Source: Halospina denitrificans (GTDB taxonomy: Bacteria > Pseudomonadota > Gammaproteobacteria > Pseudomonadales > Oleiphilaceae). Taken from it: DNA of 64,000 bases. Below are positions 57,781-64,000 of the stretch, piece after piece. The notes beneath the pieces were generated by a model. The model saw only the letters and a program-made list of their open reading frames with translations, was not told the DNA's origin and made no database searches. Each line of letters begins with the position of its first letter. Position 1 is the stretch's first letter. Both the position numbers and the translations under genes were made by a program. The DNA lies in contig NZ_SOAX01000008.1 of NCBI RefSeq assembly GCF_004364635.1, positions 7,196 to 71,195 on the forward strand, in the 5' to 3' direction.

Positions 57781-58347
57781 TCAGTTCAGGCGCGATGGGC
57801 GATGGAGGGTGAATCGGGTGGCATCGGAGGAGGTGATGACTTGGCCACTGGAGTCGAGAACGTGCACAACAACGGTGTGGGTGCCGCGATCCACGTTATT
57901 CAGCGAAAACGTGCCACTGCTGTTCGTGTCGCCGCGTTCGCCATCAAACTCAAGCTGGTAGCTGTGTCCCTGGATTAACTCGGGCTCAGTGCGTGCGCGT
58001 ATCGTGACCATGCCGCCGCCGTGCCAGAAAGCACTCTCATGTTCCGGTTCCACGATCTCAACACGCTCGTAGTCTTCACGTTCTTGGGTCTTTTCGGTGT
58101 CTTCCTCCTGAGTGTTCTGTCTGTTGGAGGGGCGTTCGGGACTCGGTATGCTCACTTCCGGAAGCGGGGCAAGCTCCATGGGTTTAGTGTCCTTCTCGGG
58201 TGGTTCGTCCGAATAGGTCACGTTGCCCTGATCATCCACATGCCGATAGATCTCTCCCGCCTGTACTGCACCAAAAAGCAGCACTACCAGGACTGAAAGG
58301 ATCAGCGCAGCGCGGATACGGTAAGAGGAGGAAGTGGTCAGCGTCAT
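57781..58347 (-). CDS. DUF4124 domain-containing exported protein
   Basis: The 188-residue product has an N-terminal signal peptide or anchor (about 10-30) and a DUF4124 domain (about 31-55, EIYRHVDDQGNVTYSDEPPE). A charged low-complexity linker (about 65-105) and a C-terminal beta-rich, Ig-like part (about 112-185) follow. The function is unknown. It lies between glnA and ntrB, a place where DUF4124 genes are often found in gammaproteobacteria, and has its own leader after the glnA terminator. ATG 58347 is the only well-placed start. Confidence 0.8.
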   Translation of the reverse strand: MTLTTSSSYRIRAALILSVLVVLLFGAVQAGEIYRHVDDQGNVTYSDEPPEKDTKPMELAPLPEVSIPSPERPSNRQNTQEEDTEKTQEREDYERVEIVEPEHESAFWHGGGMVTIRARTEPELIQGHSYQLEFDGERGDTNSSGTFSLNNVDRGTHTVVVHVLDSSGQVITSSDATRFTLHRPSRLN

Positions 58348-58413
58348 GATGCTCCCAGTCAGCAGTGTGGAAACTCTTACCTGATTATTGGAGCCTGACG
58401 CGCTTAATGCAAT

Positions 58414-58447
58414 AAAAAACCCGGCGCGGGTTACCCCGGCCGGGTTT
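58414..58447 (-). terminator. Intrinsic terminator of glnA
   Basis: On the - strand, arms AAACCCGGC (58447-58439) and GCCGGGTTT (58425-58417) form a 9-bp stem with an inner GC-rich loop, followed by a T run (58419-58414). It is 22 bases past the glnA stop and separates glnA from the DUF4124 gene. Confidence 0.88.
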
Positions 58448-58469
58448 CTGGCAGTACTGCGCTCCGGGT

Positions 58470-59876
58470 TTAGACAGAGTAGTACATATCGAATTCCACC
58501 GGATGGGTGGTCATGTTGTAACGGGTCACTTCTTCCCGCTTCAGTTCAAGGAAGCCCTGGATCATGTCTTCAGTGAAGACGCCGCCACGGGTCAGGAACT
58601 CGTGATCCGCTTCCAGCGCGTCCAGTGCTTCCTGGAAGGTTTCCGCTACGGTCGGGATCTCGAGTGCTTCTTCCGCTGGCAGGTCGTACAGATCCTTGTC
58701 CATGGCTTCGCCGGGGTGGATCTTGTTCTGGATGCCGTCCAGGCCCGCCATGACCAGCGCGGAGAACGCCAGATAGGGGTTGGCGGTGGCGTCCGGGAAG
58801 CGAACTTCCATGCGGCGCGCCTTGGGGCTGTTCACGTAGGGAATCCGGATGGATGCAGAGCGGTTGCGGGCGGAGTAGGCCAGCATAACCGGTGCTTCAA
58901 AGCCGGGAACCAGGCGCTTGTAGGAGTTGGTGGACGAGTTGGTGAACGCGTTGATGGCCTTGGCGTGCTTGATAACGCCGCCGATGTAATACAGCGCGGT
59001 CTCACTCAGGCCCGCGTAGCTGTCGCCGGCAAACAGGTTCTTGCCGTCCTTGCTCAGGGACATGTGGACGTGCATGCCGGAGCCGTTATCGCCAACCACC
59101 GGCTTGGGCATGAAGGTTGCCGTCTTGCCGTAAGCATGGGCGACGTTATGGACGCAGTACTTCAGTACCTGCACTTCGTCTGCCTTGCGTACCAGGGTGT
59201 TGGCGCCAACGCCGATCTCACACTGGCCGGCCGTGCCCACTTCGTGGTGATGCACTTCCACGTCCAGGTTCATCGCTTCCATGGCGGCACACATGGCGCC
59301 ACGCAGGTCGTGCAGGGAATCCACCGGCGGTACCGGGAAATAGCCGCCTTTCACGCCGGGGCGGTGGCCGATGTTGTTGCGGTCAAAATCCTCGCCGGAT
59401 ACCCAGGCTGCTTCCTCGGAATGGATCTCGTACATGGCGGACTCCATGTCCACTTTCCATTTGGCGGAATCGAAGACGAAGAATTCCGGCTCCGGGCCAA
59501 AGAGGGCGGAGTCAGCAATGCCGGCGGACTGCATGTAGTCTTCCGCGCGGCGCGCGACGGAGCGGGGGTCACGCTCGTAACCCTGCATGGTGGCGGGCTC
59601 AACGATGTCGCAGGTGATGTTGATCGTCGGTTCTTCAGTGAATGGATCCAGTGTCACGGCATTGTCATCCGGCATCAGGATCATGTCGGACTCATTGATG
59701 CCTTTCCAGCCGTTGATGGAGGAGCCATCAAACATCTTGCCGTCGGTAAAGAAGTCGTCATCCACTTCCTTGGCGGGCAGCGTTACGTGCATCTCTTTAC
59801 CGTGGCTGTCGGTGAATCGCAGGTCCACCCATTTAACGTCGTGTTCCTGGATAAGATTCATCGTCTTGCTGGACAT
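58470..59876 (-). CDS. glnA: Glutamine synthetase type I
   Basis: Glutamine synthetase condenses ammonia and glutamate with ATP hydrolysis and is the entry enzyme of nitrogen assimilation. The 468-residue product begins [20 protein letters not shown], and has [25 protein letters not shown] and the ATP-binding [14 protein letters not shown]. The adenylation site is Tyr397 in DLYDLP, so GlnE-type control is expected (I-beta class). ATG 59876 is preceded by TGGAGTTC; the frame is open further up, but that region is the promoter. Transcription is from the sigma54 promoter upstream. Confidence 0.97.
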   Translation of the reverse strand: MSSKTMNLIQEHDVKWVDLRFTDSHGKEMHVTLPAKEVDDDFFTDGKMFDGSSINGWKGINESDMILMPDDNAVTLDPFTEEPTINITCDIVEPATMQGYERDPRSVARRAEDYMQSAGIADSALFGPEPEFFVFDSAKWKVDMESAMYEIHSEEAAWVSGEDFDRNNIGHRPGVKGGYFPVPPVDSLHDLRGAMCAAMEAMNLDVEVHHHEVGTAGQCEIGVGANTLVRKADEVQVLKYCVHNVAHAYGKTATFMPKPVVGDNGSGMHVHMSLSKDGKNLFAGDSYAGLSETALYYIGGVIKHAKAINAFTNSSTNSYKRLVPGFEAPVMLAYSARNRSASIRIPYVNSPKARRMEVRFPDATANPYLAFSALVMAGLDGIQNKIHPGEAMDKDLYDLPAEEALEIPTVAETFQEALDALEADHEFLTRGGVFTEDMIQGFLELKREEVTRYNMTTHPVEFDMYYSV

Positions 59877-59986
59877 GGTCAGAACTCCATCTGTGGTTCG
59901 TGTTGATATATGAGAGCTGTTTTGCTCCGGGGCGTGGACCTGGTGTGCACCGTTATAGGTCCCGTCGTAGCGCCTGAGTTCCATTA

Positions 59987-60002
59987 AGCAAAAGCTTTGC
60001 CA
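59987..60002 (-). promoter_or_regulatory. Sigma54 promoter of glnA
   Basis: The - strand reads TGGCAAAGCTTTTGCT, matching the -24 TGGCA and -12 TTGCT elements with the GG-N10-GC spacing. The predicted start near 59976 gives a 100-base leader before the glnA ATG. Confidence 0.85.
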
Positions 60003-60043
60003 ACTTTGATTCGCCACTGGATTTGCCGCATAACAACAAGTTG

Positions 60044-60058
60044 GCGCTACCGTGGTGC
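60044..60058. promoter_or_regulatory. NtrC site 1 upstream of glnA (weaker)
   Basis: GCGCTACCGTGGTGC keeps the GGTGC half site and a degenerate left half. The centre is about 75 bases upstream of the predicted glnA transcript start. Confidence 0.6.
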
Positions 60059-60076
60059 GAACATAACCGACTCAAG

Positions 60077-60093
60077 TGCACCTTAATGGTGCT
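60077..60093. promoter_or_regulatory. NtrC site 2 upstream of glnA (strong)
   Basis: TGCACCTTAATGGTGCT has two perfect half sites (GCACC and GGTGC) separated by five bases. Its centre is about 109 bases upstream of the predicted start and 34 bases from site 1. Confidence 0.85.
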
Positions 60094-60108
60094 TTCAATG
60101 TTGGGCGC

Positions 60109-60123
60109 GCTCCTTTTTGGTGC
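60109..60123. promoter_or_regulatory. NtrC site 3 upstream of glnA
   Basis: GCTCCTTTTTGGTGC has one perfect half site and one with a single mismatch. Its centre is 31 bases from site 2, so the three sites lie on roughly the same face of the helix. Confidence 0.6.
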
Positions 60124-60189
60124 AGTCAAGCTGAGTGCGGTAATCATCGGTGATTCCGGTATCAGATGGTACAGCCTTCCTTATTGCTG

Positions 60190-60195
60190 TATACT
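60190..60195 (+). promoter_or_regulatory. Candidate -10 element of typA
   Basis: TATACT matches five of six -10 positions, 85 bases before the typA start. The best -35 (GGTACA, 16-base spacing) matches only three of six, so this is tentative. Confidence 0.35.
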
Positions 60196-60279
60196 GCGCC
60201 GCCCCGGATCGGCATCAGCCGTCCGGTCACCATTGTGTCCATCCTTTTCAGAAAATACCAGTGATTCAGAGGCTCCTTA

Positions 60280-62091
60280 GTGATAGAAAATCTTCGCAAT
60301 ATCGCCATCATCGCCCACGTTGACCATGGGAAGACCACTCTGGTCGACCAGTTGTTGCAGCAGTCGGGAACCCTGGATCGCAAGAACTCGGACACCGACC
60401 GGATCATGGATTCGGATGACCAGGAGAAAGAGCGCGGCATTACCATCCTGTCCAAGAACACCGCGCTGAACTGGCACGACTACCGTATCAACATCGTGGA
60501 TACCCCCGGCCACGCCGATTTCGGCGGTGAGGTGGAGCGCGTCATGTCCATGGTGGATTCCGTGCTGCTGCTTGTGGACGCGGTCGACGGCCCCATGCCG
60601 CAGACGCGTTTCGTCACCCAGAAGGCGTTCGCGCAGGGCCTGAACCCGATCGTGGTGGTGAACAAGGTTGACCGGGAAGGTGCACGCCCCGACTGGGTGG
60701 TCAATGAGGTTTTCGAACTGTTTGATGCACTCGGCGCCAATGAAGAGCAGCTCGATTTCCCGGTTGTCTATGCCTCAGCGATCAACGGCATCGCCGGCGC
60801 GGACCCGGAGCAGATGGAAGACGACATGCAGTCGCTGTTCCGCATGATCGTTGATTACGTGCCCGCGCCGACGGTCGACCCGAATGCCTCCCTGCAGATG
60901 CAGGTGTCATCCCTGGATTACGATCCCTACGTGGGCGTTCTGGGTGTGGGGCGCATCAAGGGCGGCCAGATGAAGCCCGGCCAGCAGGTCACCGTTATTG
61001 ACCGCCACGGCAAGCAGCGCAATGCCAAGCTGCTGGAGGTGAAAGGCTTCCTGGGGCTGAATCGCATCAACGTGGATGAGGCCAATGCGGGTGAGATCGT
61101 CTGTATCTCCGGCATCAGCGACCTCCATATCTCGGATACGATCTGCGCCAAGGAAGCGCCCGAGGCTATGCCGCCGCTGACGGTGGATGAGCCGACGGTG
61201 AGCATGACCTTCCAGGTCAACAACTCGCCTTTTGCGGGTCTGGAAGGCAAGTTCGTGACCAGCCGCCAGATCAAGGAGCGGCTGGAGCAGGAACTTCTGC
61301 ACAATGTTGCGCTGCGGGTTGAGCAGGGTGACGCGGCAGAGAAATTCACGGTGTCAGGCCGTGGTGAGCTTCACCTGGCGGTCCTGATCGAAAATATGCG
61401 CCGGGAAGGCTTCGAGCTCGGGGTTTCACGCCCCGAGGTGGTGCAGCGCCAGGGCGAGAACGGCACCGAAGAGCCCTATGAGCAGGTGGTGGTCGATATT
61501 GAGGATCAGCACCAGGGGCCGGTGATGGAAGAGCTCGGTAACCGCCGGGCGGAAATGGAGAACATGGTTCCCGACGGGCGTGGCCGCATCCGGCTTGATT
61601 TCATCATGCCGGCGCGGGGCCTGATCGGTTTCCGTTCCCAGTTCCTGACGCTGACGTCCGGTTCCGGCATTCTGACCCACGTGTTCGATCACTGGGGGCC
61701 GGTGAAGGGCGGCATGGCCGAGCATCGCCATAACGGCGCCATCGTTTCCATGGTCAAGGGTAAGACAACCGCCTACTCGCTGTTCACGCTCCAGGATCGT
61801 GGCCGCCTGATGGTGGCACCCGGCACGGAGGTCTACGAAGGCATGATCATCGGCATCCATGCCCGCGAGAGTGACCTGACCGTGAACCCGACCAAGGGTA
61901 AGCAGCTGACCAACGTGCGTGCCGCGGGTACTGATGAGAACCTGGTGCTGACGCCGCCGATCGACATGACGCTTGAGAACGCGCTTGAGTTCATCGATGA
62001 CGATGAGCTGGTCGAGGTCACACCCACCAGCATCCGTGTCCGCAAGAAGCTGCTGACCGAAGTGGAGCGCAAGCGTTCCGGAAAGAAATAG
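60280..62091 (+). CDS. typA: Translational GTPase TypA/BipA
   Basis: BipA is a ribosome-associated translational GTPase related to EF-G, needed for efficient 50S assembly and stress growth, especially in the cold. The 603-residue product has the P-loop AHVDHGKT at 12-19, [16 protein letters not shown] and NKVDR. The C-terminal BipA domain contains [14 protein letters not shown]. The start is GTG 60280. It is divergent from glnA, with the shared 403-base region containing the NtrC sites, the same neighbourhood as in many enterics. Confidence 0.97.
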   Translation: MIENLRNIAIIAHVDHGKTTLVDQLLQQSGTLDRKNSDTDRIMDSDDQEKERGITILSKNTALNWHDYRINIVDTPGHADFGGEVERVMSMVDSVLLLVDAVDGPMPQTRFVTQKAFAQGLNPIVVVNKVDREGARPDWVVNEVFELFDALGANEEQLDFPVVYASAINGIAGADPEQMEDDMQSLFRMIVDYVPAPTVDPNASLQMQVSSLDYDPYVGVLGVGRIKGGQMKPGQQVTVIDRHGKQRNAKLLEVKGFLGLNRINVDEANAGEIVCISGISDLHISDTICAKEAPEAMPPLTVDEPTVSMTFQVNNSPFAGLEGKFVTSRQIKERLEQELLHNVALRVEQGDAAEKFTVSGRGELHLAVLIENMRREGFELGVSRPEVVQRQGENGTEEPYEQVVVDIEDQHQGPVMEELGNRRAEMENMVPDGRGRIRLDFIMPARGLIGFRSQFLTLTSGSGILTHVFDHWGPVKGGMAEHRHNGAIVSMVKGKTTAYSLFTLQDRGRLMVAPGTEVYEGMIIGIHARESDLTVNPTKGKQLTNVRAAGTDENLVLTPPIDMTLENALEFIDDDELVEVTPTSIRVRKKLLTEVERKRSGKK

Positions 62092-62163
62092 TATTGGCCT
62101 GTAGCAGGACCTGCCTCTAGACTGCGGTTAAAGGAACTGACGCAATCGGGGTGACAGGCCTGC

Positions 62164-63132
62164 ATGCTAACGCTTTATCCGGAAGTTGAGCCTTATGCGA
62201 CCCATCGCCTGGACGTAGGCGATGGGCACTCCCTTTACCTGGAAGAGTCCGGTTACCCTGACGGGATACCCGTTCTTGTCGTCCATGGTGGCCCCGGCGC
62301 GGGCAGTGACGCCGCCGCCAGGCGGTTTTTCGATGCGGAGCGCTTCCGTATTATCCTCTTCGATCAGCGCGGCAGTGGCCGCTCCACCCCTTTTGCATCC
62401 CTCGATAACAACACGACAGACCACCTCATTGAGGATATGGAACGGATCAGGGCCTTTCTGGGAATTGATCGCTGGCTGCTGTTCGGGGGCAGTTGGGGGG
62501 CCACCCTGAGCCTGCTCTACGCGCAGCGCTATCCCGCCCCGGTTCTGGGAATGATCCTGCGCGGTATCTTTCTTTGCCGGACCTCGGATATCCAGTGGTT
62601 CCTGCATGAGGGGGCCAGTCGTGTGTTTCCCGATTACTGGGAAGACTTTGTCGCACTGATTCCTCCCGAGGAGCGCCAGGACCTCGTTTCTGCCTACCAT
62701 CAGCGCCTGACCGGTGATAACGAGCTCCAGCGGCTGCAGGCCGCACGGGCCTGGTCCATCTGGGAGGGACGATGTGCCACCCTGCACCCGAGCCCGACGG
62801 TGGTTGAGAAGTTCGGCCAGACTCATATGGCGACGTCGCTGGCGCGTATCGAGTGCCACTATTTCATCAACGGCGGCTTCATTGAGGAAAACCAGATCAT
62901 GGCGAATGTGGACCGGCTCAGGGATATCCCGGCGCGGTTGGTTCATGGGCGCTATGACATGATCTGCCCTCTGGAGAACGCGATGACATTGTCCGATGCC
63001 TGGCCGGAGGCGGATCTTTCCATCGTCAGGGATGCGGGACACGCAGCTTCAGAGCCGCCGATCGTGGATGCCCTGATACGGGCTACGGATGCCATGAGTG
63101 ACCGGTTCGGGCCCGAGTTTGGGTTGAGCTGA
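62164..63132 (+). CDS. pip: Proline iminopeptidase
   Basis: This alpha/beta-hydrolase releases N-terminal proline from peptides in the cytoplasm. The 322-residue product has the oxyanion-region HGGPGAGSD at 41-49 and the nucleophile elbow GGSWG with Ser110. Asp265 (GRYDMICP) and His293 (DAGHAASE) complete the triad, and DQRGSGRS at 67-74 is typical of family S33. ATG 62164 matches the usual start of the family (LYPEVEPY). It lies 72 bases after typA with no clear terminator between. Confidence 0.93.
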   Translation: MLTLYPEVEPYATHRLDVGDGHSLYLEESGYPDGIPVLVVHGGPGAGSDAAARRFFDAERFRIILFDQRGSGRSTPFASLDNNTTDHLIEDMERIRAFLGIDRWLLFGGSWGATLSLLYAQRYPAPVLGMILRGIFLCRTSDIQWFLHEGASRVFPDYWEDFVALIPPEERQDLVSAYHQRLTGDNELQRLQAARAWSIWEGRCATLHPSPTVVEKFGQTHMATSLARIECHYFINGGFIEENQIMANVDRLRDIPARLVHGRYDMICPLENAMTLSDAWPEADLSIVRDAGHAASEPPIVDALIRATDAMSDRFGPEFGLS

Positions 63133-63148
63133 TGAGGCAGGATGTGTT

Positions 63149-63169
63149 GCCGCTCCAGAAAGGAGCGGC
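63149..63169. terminator. Hairpin between pip and the porin gene
   Basis: Arms GCCGCTCC (63149-63156) and GGAGCGGC (63162-63169) form a perfect 8-bp stem with an AGAAA loop between the convergent stops. No T run follows on either strand, so it may be a weak or factor-assisted terminator. Confidence 0.5.
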
Positions 63170-63181
63170 ATGGGGCAGGCG

Positions 63182-63874
63182 TTATTTGAAGTCGAAGGAC
63201 TTTGAGTACGTGACCTGGACCAGCGTGGTTCGACGGGTGCTGTCATCAGTATCCGAGTCCACGATGGTGCTGGTGGTGAACGACAGCTCGTCGTTGAACT
63301 GGAAGCTCAGGTCGAGGTGGGTCATGTCGTCGCCGAAGGGTGCGCCGGCCTCGTCAAGATGCTTGCCGACGGCAATTCCAAAAGGTCCATAACCGTAACT
63401 GGCATTCACGTACTGGTAATCCGAACCGGTGACGTTCTTGTAATAGTCCACGCCAAAACCGTAGGCACTAACCCCCAGATAGGCTTCAGAGAAGTCGCTA
63501 AAGCCATCCTGTGGAACCGATTTGTCCTGTTTGGGGTAGATGTAATTGATGATGGCCGCGTCGACGCTGATGTCGTCGGTGATATCCGTGGCGTAGCCCG
63601 CGTAGAGGTCGTATTCCTGACCGGCTCCGCTGTCACCGCTTGAGGTCCAGACGCCCGCATAGGCGCCCATGCCGCTGTCCACGTCCAGGCTGCCTGACAC
63701 CATGGCGTCTCCCGTGCCGAGGTCAACGCCACGCCACAGATACATGTTTGAGATGCCGACACCGGCGCTGAGGCTCGGGTCAAAGGCAACTGCGGGGGAT
63801 GCGGCGAGCACGGCGGTTGAGCCCATGATTCCGGCGGCGACATAGGTGGCAAGGCGGTTCTTTGGTGTTTGCAT
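63182..63874 (-). CDS. TorF-family putative porin
   Basis: The 230-residue product has a signal peptide ending near SPAVA (about 26-30) and then beta-strand-rich sequence with SNMYLWRGVDLG, the marker of the TorF (Gcw_chp) family of small outer-membrane proteins. It ends in aromatic-terminated strands (SKSFDFK). In pseudomonads relatives lie next to glnK-amtB, which hints at a nitrogen link. Here it is near glnA, and a sigma54-like motif lies upstream. Start ATG 63874 follows GGAGGCTTT. The substrate is unknown. Confidence 0.82.
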   Translation of the reverse strand: MQTPKNRLATYVAAGIMGSTAVLAASPAVAFDPSLSAGVGISNMYLWRGVDLGTGDAMVSGSLDVDSGMGAYAGVWTSSGDSGAGQEYDLYAGYATDITDDISVDAAIINYIYPKQDKSVPQDGFSDFSEAYLGVSAYGFGVDYYKNVTGSDYQYVNASYGYGPFGIAVGKHLDEAGAPFGDDMTHLDLSFQFNDELSFTTSTIVDSDTDDSTRRTTLVQVTYSKSFDFK

Positions 63875-63919
63875 GGTTTAAAGCCTCCGTTGGCTATTTC
63901 CTTGGGTTATCCGTTGCAG

Positions 63920-63935
63920 TGCAACTTGACTCCCT
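63920..63935 (-). promoter_or_regulatory. Possible sigma54 promoter of the TorF-family gene
   Basis: The - strand reads AGGGAGTCAAGTTGCA, with GG and GC at the correct ten-base spacing and a perfect TTGCA, but a poor -24 element (GGGAG instead of GGCAC). It overlaps a perfect GTTGCA/TGCAAC palindrome at 63913-63925. The predicted start near 63909 is 35 bases before the ATG. Any NtrC site would lie beyond the window end. Confidence 0.4.
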
Positions 63936-64000
63936 CCTAGCAGGAGTTGTGCCTAAAAATTAAAAAATATTTAAAACAGTCTGTTAGGGCTGTTTTGGGG

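Noticed and set aside
59942-59951. GGTGTGCACC palindrome in the glnA leader as a further NtrC site
   Set aside because: The half sites are in the wrong orientation and spacing for NtrC, and it lies downstream of the transcript start.

Overview
The window is a chromosomal segment of a gammaproteobacterium. It carries the complete secE-nusG, rplKAJL-rpoBC, str, S10, spc and alpha gene blocks in one uninterrupted 31 kb run, followed by uvrA, a YajR-type transporter, ssb, a complete MSHA (mannose-sensitive hemagglutinin) type IV pilus operon, and the ntrC/ntrB-DUF4124-glnA nitrogen cluster. Codon use is moderately GC-rich and even across the window. Several proteins are unusually acidic (an L17 tail, MshN, MshQ, an insert in MshE), which would fit a moderately halophilic lineage; that, and any assignment below class level, is inference.

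Bases 1-31,500 hold the translation and transcription core, all on the + strand: tufB, tRNA-Trp, secE, nusG, rplK, rplA, rplJ, rplL, rpoB, rpoC, rpsL, rpsG, fusA, tufA, then the 11-gene S10 block, the 12-gene spc block including rpmJ, and the alpha block (rpsM, rpsK, rpsD, rpoA, rplQ). The two tuf genes differ at one synonymous base. Visible control elements are an intrinsic terminator after nusG, the L10-type leader before rplJ, a terminator-like attenuator and hairpin series between rplL and rpoB, a promoter apparently embedded in the rpoC terminator, a strong terminator after tufA followed by a near-consensus sigma70 promoter for S10, a promoter before rpsM, and a bidirectional terminator after rplQ.

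Bases 31,500-38,400 hold uvrA (-), a divergent yajR-like major facilitator gene, ssb, and a convergent gene for a Wzy_C/O-antigen-ligase-fold membrane protein with a TPR-like tail. The last is divergent from the MSHA locus and could be a pilin-glycosylating oligosaccharyltransferase.

Bases 38,771-55,062 form a tightly packed MSHA operon in the order mshI, mshI2 (pilN-like), mshJ, mshK, mshL, mshM, mshN, mshE, mshG, mshF, mshB, mshA, mshC, mshD, mshO, mshP, mshQ. It encodes the inner-membrane alignment complex, the secretin lipoprotein, the extension ATPase with a c-di-GMP-binding-type N-terminus, the platform protein, major and minor pilins, and a large LamG-containing probable tip adhesin. 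No retraction ATPase, prepilin peptidase or mshH is present here.

Bases 55,067-60,279 are the nitrogen-regulation cluster on the - strand. Both glnA and ntrB have sigma54-type promoters with properly placed NtrC palindromes upstream (three before glnA, one before ntrB), so the response regulator appears to feed back on its own operon. The window ends with typA/bipA, a proline iminopeptidase gene, and a TorF-family putative porin gene whose upstream region also has a plausible sigma54 motif. No mobile elements, CRISPR arrays or phage genes were seen.
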